Shown: positions 34,040 through 43,088, numbered from the stretch's first letter. The stretch: 64,000 bases of DNA from Maricaulis sp965657935 (GCA_965657935.1 CBFHQE010000002.1:5111-69110), one strand, 5' to 3'. Notes: generated by a model from the sequence alone, not told the origin. A program made the numbers and translations.

Positions 34040-36946
34040 ATGACTTATGCTTACAACAACACGAATAGCCGTTCCTCCGGCGACGCTGGTCGCCGTGATC
34101 AATTGCTGACCTCCGCCGCCATTTTTGGTGGAGCCGCAGCCGCATTTGGTGCGGTGGCCTGGACGGCCGCTGGCGCGGGGCCGGTTGCCGCCCTGCTGGC
34201 CGGCGTCCCGCTGGCGGCGATTTTCGGCGCCTATAACTATTTCCGAGGAAATACCTCGGCTGCTCCAGGTGGCGCGTCCACCCATGAAATGGCGGCCAAG
34301 CTGGATGCGCTCGATCGGGTGCAGGCGGTTATCGAGTTCGAGCTCGACGGCACCATCATTACTGCGAACGATGCCTTTTGTGGCGCGATGGGCTACGCGC
34401 TGGGTGAAATCCAGGGCAAGCACCACTCCATTTTTGCCGAACCGGAATACGCAGCCAGTACAGAATATCGGTCCTTCTGGGACAAGTTGCGCCGTGGCGA
34501 GTACGAGACCGGCGAATTCAAGCGCCTTGCCAAGGGCGGACGGGAGATCTGGATCCAGGCGTCCTACAATCCTGTATTCGACGAAACCGGGCGGCCCTAC
34601 AAGGTCGTGAAATTCGCAACAGACGTCACCGAGCAAAAGCTCCGCAATGCGGACATGAGCAGCCAGATCGAGGCGATCGGCAAATCCCAGGCGGTGATCG
34701 AATTCAATCTCGATGGCACGATCATTACGGCCAATGAGAATTTCTGTTCGACCGTCGGCTATTCAGCCGAAGAAATCCGTGGCCGCCATCACTCGATGTT
34801 CGTCGATACCGAATATGCCGGCAGCCATGAATACAAGGAGTTCTGGGCCAAGCTGGGCCGTGGTGAATTTGACAGCGGAGAGTATGAGCGTGTCGGTCGG
34901 GGTGGAAAGCGGATCCTGATCCAGGCGTCCTACAACCCGATCTTCAATGCTGATGGAAAGCCTTACAAGGTCGTGAAATACGCAACGGACCTGACGGCCT
35001 CCGATCGCATGAAGGAGGTGTCACGCATCCAGGCGGCGCTGGACAGCACCACAACCAATGTCATGGTTGCCGATAGCGACTTCAATATCGTCTACATGAA
35101 CCACTCACAACATGAGATGATGAAGTCCAACGAGGAGGCGCTTCGTACCGAGCTGCGCAATTTCGACGCCGACGATCTGGTCGGCAAGAATATCGATGTC
35201 TTCCACAAGAATCCGGCGCACCAGCGTCAGATGCTCGAACGCCTGACGTCGACCCACCGCACAGAAATCACTGTGGCTGGTCGTATCTTCGGCTTGATTG
35301 CCACGCCTGTTCTCGATGCGGAAGGCAATCGCCAGGGCATCGTGGTCGAGTGGGACGATCGAACCGACCGGGTCGCTGCCGAGAAGGCTGCTGCGCAAGA
35401 AGCGGCGGAGAACGCGCGTATCAAGGCCGCGCTCGACACAACAACGACCAATGTCATGGTCGCCGACCCGGATCTCAATATCGTCTATATGAACGCGTCC
35501 CAGCGCGACATGATGAAGACGGCAGAGAGCGACCTGCGCAAGGACCTGCCGAATTTCGACAGTAATAACCTGCTGGGTCAGAATATCGATGTCTTCCACA
35601 AAAATCCGGCGCACCAGCGCGGATTGCTGGCTCGCCTGACAAGTGCTTTCGAGACCGACATCAAGGTCGGTGGCCGCAGCTTCCATCTGATCGCCAGCCC
35701 TGTCATGGATGCGGAGGGAAATCGCGCCGGCACTGTCGTTGAGTGGAAAGACGAGACTGCCGAGAAAGCCATCGAGGCTGAAATCGGTGAGGTCGTTGCC
35801 GCTGTATCCTCCGGTGATTTCACAAAAACACTGACGCTGGAAGGCAAGGAAGGTTTCCTGCGAGCGCTGTCGGAAGGCGTCAACAGCCTTTCCTCGACCG
35901 TGGATGGTGTGCTGCAGTCGCTGGGCACAATGCTCGGCTCTCTGTCGCAGGGTGATCTCACTCAGCGCATCAATCAGGATTATCAGGGCGTCTATGGCGA
36001 GCTGAAGGAGAATGCCAACTCCATGGCTTCGACGCTGCAGGAGACCGTGAAGGCGATCTCAATGGCGTCCGAGGAAGTATCCTCCGGAGCTGAACAGATC
36101 TCTACCGGTGCATCCGACCTGTCACAGCGTACCGAACAACAGGCCGCCAATCTGGAAGAGACAGCCGCGTCGATGGAAGAAATGGCTTCGACCATCAAGC
36201 AGAATGCCGATAACTCCACCCAGGCCAGCCAGTTGGCTGTTACGGCTCGCGACAGTGCGGAAAAGGGCGGCAATGTCGTCTCCAACGCCGTCGATGCGAT
36301 GGGCAAGATCGAAGACTCTTCGCGCCGCATCTCCGACATTATCGGTGTGATCGACGAGATCGCGTTCCAGACCAATCTCCTGGCCCTCAACGCGGCCGTC
36401 GAGGCCGCGCGAGCCGGCGATGCCGGTCGCGGATTCGCAGTCGTGGCTTCGGAAGTTCGCTCTCTGGCCCAGCGTTCAGCGCAGGCAGCGAAGGATATCA
36501 AGGACCTTATCGTTGACTCAACCGAACAGGTCCAGGGCGGTGTCGAACTGGTCAATGAAACCGGTGAAGCGCTTACCGATATCGTCGACAGCATCAAGAA
36601 GGTTGCGGATATCGTGGCCGAAATCTCGGCGGCGTCCCGCGAACAGGCGACGGGTGCTGATGAAATCAACACCGCCGTTACGCAGATGGACGAGATGACG
36701 CAGCAGAACTCCGCGCTGGTGGAAGAAAACGCTGCAGCCGCCAAGACGATGAATGACCAGGCAGGCCGTATGCGTCAGCGCATGAGCTTCTTCAACGCCG
36801 GCCAGGATAACGGCGGCTACGAGGCTCACTCTGCACCGGTCTCGCGTCCACAAGTCGTTGCGGGCGGCGGTGCCGGTGCCCGAGGTCTGCAGGCCGCGCT
36901 CGCGGAGAGCGTCGTGGATGACGAGGACGACTGGTCGGAATTCTAG
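34040..36946 (+). CDS. methyl-accepting chemotaxis protein with four PAS domains
   Basis: Receptor of 968 residues. Two hydrophobic segments near residues 22-67 anchor it with almost no periplasmic part. Then four PAS domains follow: PAS1 (about 87-205) and PAS2 (208-325) are near copies (both have ASYNP and YKVVK), and PAS3 (330-455) and PAS4 (460-575) are near copies (both have NIDVFHKNPAHQR). HAMP-like helices (577-670) lead to the signalling hairpin with IDEIAFQTNLLALNAAVEAARAG near 770-792. The C-terminus is DWSEF, similar in form to the NWETF CheR-binding tail. The ATG at 34040 is preferred over GTG 34013. The cytoplasmic PAS set implies sensing of redox state, oxygen or an internal ligand. 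Confidence 0.92.
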   Translation: MTYAYNNTNSRSSGDAGRRDQLLTSAAIFGGAAAAFGAVAWTAAGAGPVAALLAGVPLAAIFGAYNYFRGNTSAAPGGASTHEMAAKLDALDRVQAVIEFELDGTIITANDAFCGAMGYALGEIQGKHHSIFAEPEYAASTEYRSFWDKLRRGEYETGEFKRLAKGGREIWIQASYNPVFDETGRPYKVVKFATDVTEQKLRNADMSSQIEAIGKSQAVIEFNLDGTIITANENFCSTVGYSAEEIRGRHHSMFVDTEYAGSHEYKEFWAKLGRGEFDSGEYERVGRGGKRILIQASYNPIFNADGKPYKVVKYATDLTASDRMKEVSRIQAALDSTTTNVMVADSDFNIVYMNHSQHEMMKSNEEALRTELRNFDADDLVGKNIDVFHKNPAHQRQMLERLTSTHRTEITVAGRIFGLIATPVLDAEGNRQGIVVEWDDRTDRVAAEKAAAQEAAENARIKAALDTTTTNVMVADPDLNIVYMNASQRDMMKTAESDLRKDLPNFDSNNLLGQNIDVFHKNPAHQRGLLARLTSAFETDIKVGGRSFHLIASPVMDAEGNRAGTVVEWKDETAEKAIEAEIGEVVAAVSSGDFTKTLTLEGKEGFLRALSEGVNSLSSTVDGVLQSLGTMLGSLSQGDLTQRINQDYQGVYGELKENANSMASTLQETVKAISMASEEVSSGAEQISTGASDLSQRTEQQAANLEETAASMEEMASTIKQNADNSTQASQLAVTARDSAEKGGNVVSNAVDAMGKIEDSSRRISDIIGVIDEIAFQTNLLALNAAVEAARAGDAGRGFAVVASEVRSLAQRSAQAAKDIKDLIVDSTEQVQGGVELVNETGEALTDIVDSIKKVADIVAEISAASREQATGADEINTAVTQMDEMTQQNSALVEENAAAAKTMNDQAGRMRQRMSFFNAGQDNGGYEAHSAPVSRPQVVAGGGAGARGLQAALAESVVDDEDDWSEF

Positions 36947-36977
36947 GCGACAACAGGTCCTGAACGAGTAGACAAGA

Positions 36978-37859
36978 ATGGCAATAACAGCTTCCAGACG
37001 AGCCGCAGGCGGTCGTGAATTTGCCATGCGAGACGCGGACTTCCGGGTCATTGCAGATACGATTTACGACCATGCGGGCATTGTGATCGGAGATCACAAG
37101 AAGGAGCTTGTCTACTCGCGCCTTGCCCGTCGCCTGCGCCAGCTGGGATTATCGGACTTCACGGCCTACCTGGCGCGTCTGGCTGGGCCGGACGGTGACA
37201 GCGAGCGCAATCACCTGATCAACGCGCTCACAACCAATCACACCAACTTTTTCCGCGAACCCCACCATTTCGAGTATATCAAGGACGTTCTGGTGCCGCA
37301 TTGGAAAAAGCGCGCCGCGAAAACCGGTGACAAGACGTTGAAGGTCTGGTCAGCTGGAAGTTCTACTGGCGAGGAGCCCTACACGCTGGCCATGACGCTG
37401 GATGCAGCGCTCAAGGGTGACCCGGGCTGGAAGTGGAAAATTCTCGCGACCGATATCGACACAAACGTACTCACGCAGTGCCGTGAAGGCAGTTATCCGG
37501 CGTCGGCTATCAATGGCATTCCCAAGGGATACCGGTCCTATTGCGAGCGGAATCGTCGCGAAGGCGCGGATCGTTTCGTAATGTCTCAGGCCTTGAAATC
37601 GCGTCTGGTCTTCAATCGTCTGAACCTGCACGCGTCCTGGCCGATCAAGACCAAGTTCGATGCGATTTTTTGCCGGAATGTGACCATCTATTTCGATGGC
37701 CCGTCCAAGCAGCGCCTGATTGAGCGTTTCGTCACCCTGCTCAAGCCGGATGCCTGCCTGTTTCTGGGTCATTCCGAGAGCCTTCTGGGCGGCAAGGTCG
37801 ACATGACGCCTGTCGGCCGCACCATCTATGCCTTCCGTGGAGGCGTGCACGATGTCTAG
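36978..37859 (+). CDS. cheR: CheR receptor methyltransferase
   Basis: SAM-dependent glutamate methyltransferase of 293 residues that methylates receptors. The N-terminal helical domain (FRVIADTIYDHAGIVI) is followed by the SAM-binding motif KVWSAGSSTGEEPYTLAM and by CRNVTIYFD and FLGHSESL. No beta-subdomain change is obvious. It sits 31 nt after the receptor gene and overlaps cheD by 8 nt. Confidence 0.94.
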   Translation: MAITASRRAAGGREFAMRDADFRVIADTIYDHAGIVIGDHKKELVYSRLARRLRQLGLSDFTAYLARLAGPDGDSERNHLINALTTNHTNFFREPHHFEYIKDVLVPHWKKRAAKTGDKTLKVWSAGSSTGEEPYTLAMTLDAALKGDPGWKWKILATDIDTNVLTQCREGSYPASAINGIPKGYRSYCERNRREGADRFVMSQALKSRLVFNRLNLHASWPIKTKFDAIFCRNVTIYFDGPSKQRLIERFVTLLKPDACLFLGHSESLLGGKVDMTPVGRTIYAFRGGVHDV

Positions 37860-38475
37860 AGGCAATGCCGCCCGCAAGCGCGACGTGCCGGGCTCTACGC
37901 GTTATCACGACAAGTCCGCCGACAAATGGGTCGTCAAGGTCCTGCCCGGCGGATATCACGTGACGGAGGGCGCGGACGGCAGCGAGCTGATATCGACCGT
38001 GCTTGGATCCTGCGTCTCTGCGTGTATCTGGGACCCCGTCGTGGGCCTGGGTGGCATGAACCATTTCATGTTGCCGCACGATGATGCCGGCGTCTGGGGC
38101 GGTGCCAGCCTGGCCATGCGCTATGGCAATCACGCCATGGAAAGCCTGGTCAATACCCTGCTCAAGGCCGGGGCCGACAAACGCCGTCTACAGGTAAAGT
38201 TCTTTGGCGGTGGCAATGTCATGCAGCGAATGCGGGGTGTTGGCGACCAGAACGCAGACTTTGCGCGTCGATATGCAGACGCTGAGGAGCTGACTGTTGC
38301 GGCCTGGGATCTGGGCGGAGACCGCGGTCGCCGCATCATGTTTGACCCGGAAAGCGGCAAGGTCTGGCGAAAATTCCTCAGCACGTCTGCGCTGGGTGAG
38401 GTCACTGAAGTGGAATCCTCGATGCACAAGGCGCCTCCGCTTCGCAAGAAGAAAACCGATATCGAGCTGTTTTAG
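37852..38475 (+). CDS. cheD: CheD receptor glutamine deamidase
   Basis: CheD deamidase of 207 residues, which converts receptor glutamines to glutamates. The catalytic Cys is in VLGSCVSACIWDP and the His in GGMNHFMLP, as in the family. The ATG at 37852 has GGAGG 9 nt upstream and lies inside the cheR 3' end. The protein ends in RKKKTDIELF; the last five residues, DIELF, are the same as those of the CheZ-like protein encoded two genes later, though codons differ. This suggests a shared docking tail. Confidence 0.93.
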   Translation: MSRGNAARKRDVPGSTRYHDKSADKWVVKVLPGGYHVTEGADGSELISTVLGSCVSACIWDPVVGLGGMNHFMLPHDDAGVWGGASLAMRYGNHAMESLVNTLLKAGADKRRLQVKFFGGGNVMQRMRGVGDQNADFARRYADAEELTVAAWDLGGDRGRRIMFDPESGKVWRKFLSTSALGEVTEVESSMHKAPPLRKKKTDIELF

Positions 38476-38483
38476 GGGAATTC

Positions 38484-39539
38484 ATGCCGCGCAAGATACG
38501 GACATTGGTGGTCGACGACAGTGCCTTGATGCGGATGCTTATCCCGTCAATGCTCAAGCGCTCGCCTCATATCGAGGTGGTTGGCGCGGCGTCGAACCCG
38601 TTCGCAGCGCGCGAGATGATCAAGGATCTCAATCCAGACGTTATCACGCTGGACGTCGAGATGCCAAAAATGGATGGAATCTCTTTTCTCAACAAGATCA
38701 TGACACTACGTCCCACTCCTGTGGTTATGGTGTCCTCGTTGACCCAGAAGGGCGCTGACATCACGCTCAAGGCGCTCGAGCTGGGAGCCATTGATTTTAT
38801 AGGAAAGCCGACGCTCGATCTGGAAAAGAACATGCCTCTGCTCGCGGACGAGTTGATTGACAAGGTGCGCGCCGCCGCCGTTTCCAACGTCCGAGCCCAC
38901 TCGCGCAAGGTGGAGGTGAAAGCCGCCCCGCCAGTCCAGTTCGACACGACAGAGGCAGTCGTGGCCATGGGCGCCTCCACCGGTGGTGTGGAAACGCTGG
39001 GGCGTGTCCTGGGTGCTTTGCCGCCGAACGCGCCGGGAATTGTTATCGCACAACACATGCCTGCGGCCTTCACCAAGCAATTCGCCGAGCGCATCGACAA
39101 ATCGTGCGCGGTCAATGTGTCCGAGGCCGAACAGGGGCGGCGCATCCGTCCCAGATCGGTTTTTATCGCTCCGGGCGACCGGCACCTGGAAGTGCGTCGC
39201 TCCGGTGCGGATTATGTTTGCCAGCTGACGGACGAAGCACCGGTCAGTGGTCACAAACCGTCTGTTGACGTGCTCTTTAACTCGGTCGCCAAGGCGTGTG
39301 GAGCACAGGCGGTTGGCGTCATCCTGACCGGCATGGGCAAGGACGGGGCGGACGGTCTCAAGCGGATGCGGGACGCTGGTTGTCACACGCTTGGCCAGGA
39401 CGAGGCGTCCAGCCTGGTCTACGGCATGCCGAAAGCTGCTTTTGAGGCCGGCGCGGTCGAGAGGCAGTTACCGGAAGATAAGATTCCATCAGCCATACTG
39501 CGGATCGTATCCGAGAGTGGCGACGTATTGCGTATTTAA
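38484..39539 (+). CDS. cheB: CheB receptor methylesterase
   Basis: Response-regulator methylesterase of 351 residues. Receiver domain 1-120 with phospho-acceptor Asp57 (TLDVEMPKMDG) and Lys near 108; methylesterase domain 155-350 with catalytic Ser165 (MGASTGG), His191 (IAQHMPAAFTKQF) and Asp287 (TGMGKDGADG). The full set of adaptation enzymes CheR, CheD and CheB is thus contiguous. Confidence 0.95.
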   Translation: MPRKIRTLVVDDSALMRMLIPSMLKRSPHIEVVGAASNPFAAREMIKDLNPDVITLDVEMPKMDGISFLNKIMTLRPTPVVMVSSLTQKGADITLKALELGAIDFIGKPTLDLEKNMPLLADELIDKVRAAAVSNVRAHSRKVEVKAAPPVQFDTTEAVVAMGASTGGVETLGRVLGALPPNAPGIVIAQHMPAAFTKQFAERIDKSCAVNVSEAEQGRRIRPRSVFIAPGDRHLEVRRSGADYVCQLTDEAPVSGHKPSVDVLFNSVAKACGAQAVGVILTGMGKDGADGLKRMRDAGCHTLGQDEASSLVYGMPKAAFEAGAVERQLPEDKIPSAILRIVSESGDVLRI

Positions 39540-39581
39540 CCCGGTGCGATTTGGGCGCACCCAGCAGGACGAGTTCACGTT

Positions 39582-40634
39582 ATGGGACAAGTTGCAGACT
39601 TCGATTCAGGACCAGAGGACGCCCGGATGCCCAAAACGCCGGTGGCGCGCCTGTTGTTGGGCACCATTGAGTCGGCAAACCTTGTCTTGAACGAAACAAC
39701 CACGGATGTGGAAGCCCAGGCCCACCGACTGAGCTCCCTGTTTACCAGCCTGACCGATGCCTCCAGCGAGCAGACCGACCGGCTGGCCGCGCTCGTAGAG
39801 CAGATTTCTTCCGTTGAGTATGATGGTGGCGAGGTCGACCTTGTCGCCTTGCCGCGCATTCTTGAGGAATCGCTGGAAGAGGTCACCGAGCGCATTCTTG
39901 TTCTGTCCAAGCAGGGCGTGTCCCTGATCTATTCCCTCGACGAGATTCTGGAAGAGATTGACGAGCTCCAGAGTTGTATCACCGAAATCGAGGCGATTAA
40001 CCGACAGACGCGACTGCTTTCGCTGAACGCCCAGATCGAAGCGGGACGTGCGGGTGATGCGGGAGCGGGTTTTCAGGTCGTTTCAACGGAGATGCACACG
40101 CTTTCCAGGCGCATTGACGCGCTTTCGGAAAAGATGCGTGGCAGTACGGGAATTGTGACCCGTTCGATCAAGGAGGTCATCGCCTCAATTCGCACCGAGT
40201 ATGAAGAGCTCAGCGAAATCGGCGCGATGGACCTGACCCAGCAGATCGACGCCAAGGAGCATCTGGAAATTCTGCTCAACGCACTGGTGGCCCGCAATGG
40301 TCAGATCCAGGGCGTGTTGGGCCATTCCACTGACACGGCGCGTCGAATCTCCGACGAGATCCGTGAGGTGGTCATGGCCATGCAGTTTCAGGACCGTATG
40401 AAACAGCGCACGGACGCGGTCGTGAAGGCCTTCGATGCCGTGGCGCAATTCCTTGATGAACATCCGGATCTTCTCGCTGATGATTCCGGGTGTGATACGC
40501 TCAAGCAGAATATCCTTGATTCCATCACACTGTCGGATGTTTGCCGCGAATTCGGCCAGCGTTTCGGAGTGGAGGATGATGGGGCTAGCGCGTCGCCGTC
40601 CGGCGATGGCGATCTCGATATTGAACTATTCTAA
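39582..40634 (+). CDS. soluble receptor-like protein with CheZ-type DxxxQ motif
   Basis: Soluble, mostly helical protein of 350 residues. Residues 133-177 (IEAINRQTRLLSLNAQIEAGRAGDAGAGF) copy the signalling hairpin of receptors, with changes such as LLSLNAQIE for LLALNAAVE. Further on, FQDRMKQ (Asp271 and Gln275) matches the CheZ active-site pattern FQDLTGQ, in which Asp and Gln drive hydrolysis of CheY phosphate. The C-terminal tail DLDIELF resembles the CheY-binding tail of CheZ. It may be a CheZ/CheT-like phosphatase built on a receptor scaffold. No membrane segment is present. Function is inferred; no standard name exists that I can justify. Confidence 0.75.
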   Translation: MGQVADFDSGPEDARMPKTPVARLLLGTIESANLVLNETTTDVEAQAHRLSSLFTSLTDASSEQTDRLAALVEQISSVEYDGGEVDLVALPRILEESLEEVTERILVLSKQGVSLIYSLDEILEEIDELQSCITEIEAINRQTRLLSLNAQIEAGRAGDAGAGFQVVSTEMHTLSRRIDALSEKMRGSTGIVTRSIKEVIASIRTEYEELSEIGAMDLTQQIDAKEHLEILLNALVARNGQIQGVLGHSTDTARRISDEIREVVMAMQFQDRMKQRTDAVVKAFDAVAQFLDEHPDLLADDSGCDTLKQNILDSITLSDVCREFGQRFGVEDDGASASPSGDGDLDIELF

Positions 40635-40645
40635 GGGGGAGAAGA

Positions 40646-40948
40646 ATGGAATACACCGCTGACCACTCAGGAGAGGCGCTGCACGTGCGCATTTCCGGCG
40701 TTCTGACATTTGATGATCACGAACGTTTCAAGGCCATCGTCAAGCTTATTGCTACGGGCTCTGAAACTCAGATTACCCTTGACCTCGGCCAGACCAAGAT
40801 GATCGATTCCGCGGGTATCGGCATGTTGCTTCTGGCGAATGACAAGGCCGTCAAGGAATCGAAAAAGATGTCATTGACCGGCGTAAACGGCCATGTGGCC
40901 AAAGTTATCGAACTTTCCAAGGTCGATCAGATCATTCCGATCGCCTGA
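40646..40948 (+). CDS. STAS-domain anti-sigma factor antagonist (second of two)
   Basis: SpoIIAA/RsbV-like protein of 100 residues. The phosphorylation motif KMIDSAGIGML gives Ser55 in the classical position. Antagonists bind an anti-sigma kinase when unphosphorylated and are reset by a PP2C phosphatase. Both such enzymes are encoded by the next two genes, making a partner-switching module directly after the chemosensory genes. GGGGGAGAAG precedes the ATG. Confidence 0.9.
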   Translation: MEYTADHSGEALHVRISGVLTFDDHERFKAIVKLIATGSETQITLDLGQTKMIDSAGIGMLLLANDKAVKESKKMSLTGVNGHVAKVIELSKVDQIIPIA

Positions 40949-40960
40949 TAAGGGCCTGTC

Positions 40961-42160
40961 ATGATTGCCAAACCCAAGCCGACCGAGGCAGACGTCGCTT
41001 CCGCGACCATCGAAGCAAATGATGCGCGTGTCCTGATTGTTGATGATTTGAGATCATCGCGCATGCTCATCGGCAGCGTGCTGAAGGCTGTAGGGTTTTC
41101 CAACCTCGACTATGCCGTAGACGGAGTGGATGCGCTCGAGAAGTTCCGTGAATTCGAGCCGGATGTCGTTGTCCTCGATATTGTTATGCCGCGCATGGAC
41201 GGATTCGAGGTTTGCCACGAGATCCGCAAAACACTGCAGAGCGATGTGCCCATCCTGATCCAGTCCGGTGTCCAGGAGGGCAATCAACGCGTTCGGGCCT
41301 TCGATGAAGGCGCCAGCGATCTTGTGTCAAAGCCGATCAATGCCGCCGAACTGGTCTCGCGTTTGCGCCTTCACATTGAACGCCGGCGTATGATCGACCG
41401 TCTCCAGCGCTACCAGCACCGAATGGAAGAGGAGCTGCAAACGGCGGAAGCCATGCAGATGTCACTTCTTAAATCGCCGGAGGAATTAGAAGCACTGACC
41501 CAGCCGAAGGGCGCAGAGGTGGAAGCCTTCTACCGGGCGTCACACAAGCTCGGCGGTGACCTCTGGGAAGCGTTCGAAGTCGACGAGGACCGGTTCGGCC
41601 TTTTGATGTTCGACTTGTCCGGTCATGGTGTGTCGGCGGCGATCAACGCGTTCCGGCTCCACATGCTGGTCAATTCATACAAGGATTTGAGAGGGGACCC
41701 GGCCAGGTGGCTTGCTCAGGTGTCTGCCGATCTCTACCGCATGCTGCCGGTTCAGCATTTCTCGACAGGATTTTACGGGGTATTTGACCGCCGCGACAAG
41801 ACGTTGACCTATGCCGCCGCAGGCGCGCCGACCCCGGTGCTGATCCGCGACGAGGAAGCGATCGAGCTCGATGGCAGCGGTGTCATCATGGGGTGTCTTC
41901 CCAGCGCGGAATACACCAATCACCGGCTCGAGCTGCGGCCGGGCGATCAATTGTGTCTCTACAGCGATGCTCTCTACGAGGACTTCGAAGACCCGACCCG
42001 GTCACTGGAGGTCGGGGATCTGGTTGATCATATCCGCACTGGTCTCGCCAATCGACAGCCGGCCGGGTTTGCAGACGCGCTTGTCCGTAGCATCTTTGGT
42101 CATTTCCCGGACTCCATGCCGGATGATCTCACCATTTTGCGACTGGAAGTACGAGCATGA
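40961..42160 (+). CDS. response regulator with PP2C/SpoIIE phosphatase domain
   Basis: Protein of 399 residues. Receiver domain (about 22-140) with Asp28, Asp29 and phospho-acceptor Asp73 (VLDIVMPRMDG), a coiled-coil linker (MIDRLQRYQHRMEEELQTAEAMQ), and a PP2C-type SpoIIE/RsbU phosphatase domain (about 175-398) with HKLGGDLWEAF, MFDLSGHGVSAA and LCLYSDALYE; the conserved Asp residues for manganese are present. It should dephosphorylate the STAS antagonist when its receiver is phosphorylated, possibly by CheA. It overlaps the ATPase gene by ATGA. Confidence 0.92.
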   Translation: MIAKPKPTEADVASATIEANDARVLIVDDLRSSRMLIGSVLKAVGFSNLDYAVDGVDALEKFREFEPDVVVLDIVMPRMDGFEVCHEIRKTLQSDVPILIQSGVQEGNQRVRAFDEGASDLVSKPINAAELVSRLRLHIERRRMIDRLQRYQHRMEEELQTAEAMQMSLLKSPEELEALTQPKGAEVEAFYRASHKLGGDLWEAFEVDEDRFGLLMFDLSGHGVSAAINAFRLHMLVNSYKDLRGDPARWLAQVSADLYRMLPVQHFSTGFYGVFDRRDKTLTYAAAGAPTPVLIRDEEAIELDGSGVIMGCLPSAEYTNHRLELRPGDQLCLYSDALYEDFEDPTRSLEVGDLVDHIRTGLANRQPAGFADALVRSIFGHFPDSMPDDLTILRLEVRA

Positions 42161-43011
42161 TGGCAGAGCTCGCGAGCCGTGCGACCGAAGGAAAGGTCTG
42201 GGCGCGGTTCAAGGATACACGCCTTTCCCGCCTTCTTCCCGAGGTGCTTGGGGCTGAGCTCGACGACGCCATTGCCCACGACGAGGAACCGGATTTCTCG
42301 ACGATCGGGATTGTAATTGTTGACGACGCCCACGCCGATATACTAGCCGCGGCGCGTGCGCAGACCGATTGCATTATCCAGACCATACTGATTTCGGTGG
42401 ATGCTTCGCCGGGCCGGGCCGATTTTGTCCTGCCGGTGGATGTTGATGCCCAGGTGCTCAGCTCTGTTTACACAGCAGCGAACGAGTTTCGTTCCCAGGT
42501 CGTCAGCTTGCGCCGTGATGTGGCCGGCCGCCAGTCCGCTGTTGGCACAATCAACCACGGTCAGTTCGTGCTCTCTACGCTGGATGAGGCGCGTAATCTT
42601 GCAACCATGCTGGCTCTGGCCTGCCCGAACTCGGACCTGGTGGCGATTGGATTGCAGGAATTGCTGATTAACGCGGTTGAGCATGGCAATCTTGAGATTA
42701 CCGCACAGGAGAAACAGGATCTGCTCCTCGATGGGAAATGGCGCGATGAGGTTGAGCGCCGCCTCAACAGCGAGGAATATGCAGGCCGTGTGGTGCTGGT
42801 GAATTTCCAGCGGGGCGAATGCATGATCTCGATCACGATCCAGGATGATGGTGACGGGTTCGAATATGACAATGACGCCGCGAGTGACATGCCGAGTGAA
42901 GGGTATCGGGGGCGCGGCATTGCCATGGCTCGTGATCTGTCCTTTTCCAGCCTGACCTATCTCGGGCGTGGCAACCTGGTGGAAGCGACAATCTTGCTGC
43001 AAAACGAATAG
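42157..43011 (+). CDS. RsbW-like serine kinase/anti-sigma ATPase with receiver-like N-terminus
   Basis: Protein of 284 residues. The C-terminal part (about 120-284) is a GHKL ATPase of the RsbW/SpoIIAB group: N-box LQELLINAVEHGN, G1 DDGDGFE and G2 YRGRGIAMAR. The N-terminal part (about 45-120) looks like a decayed receiver fold (IGIVIVDDAHADILAAARAQ, then ISVDASPGRADFVLPVDVD) without a clear phospho-Asp. It would phosphorylate the STAS protein and hold a target in check. No sigma factor gene of the SigB type is nearby, so the final output is unknown. Confidence 0.87.
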   Translation: MMAELASRATEGKVWARFKDTRLSRLLPEVLGAELDDAIAHDEEPDFSTIGIVIVDDAHADILAAARAQTDCIIQTILISVDASPGRADFVLPVDVDAQVLSSVYTAANEFRSQVVSLRRDVAGRQSAVGTINHGQFVLSTLDEARNLATMLALACPNSDLVAIGLQELLINAVEHGNLEITAQEKQDLLLDGKWRDEVERRLNSEEYAGRVVLVNFQRGECMISITIQDDGDGFEYDNDAASDMPSEGYRGRGIAMARDLSFSSLTYLGRGNLVEATILLQNE

Positions 43012-43088
43012 ACCGTCTTTAAGAGTTCACTGGATTTCCGGCTCTGGCTCCGCTAGGCGAGCCATCAACGAATATTGGAGGATGTTCA

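Noticed and set aside
43045..43064. TGGCTC/GAGCCA hairpin after the RsbW-like gene as terminator
   Set aside because: Short stem, 8-nt loop and no U-run; it may slow polymerase but cannot be called a terminator.
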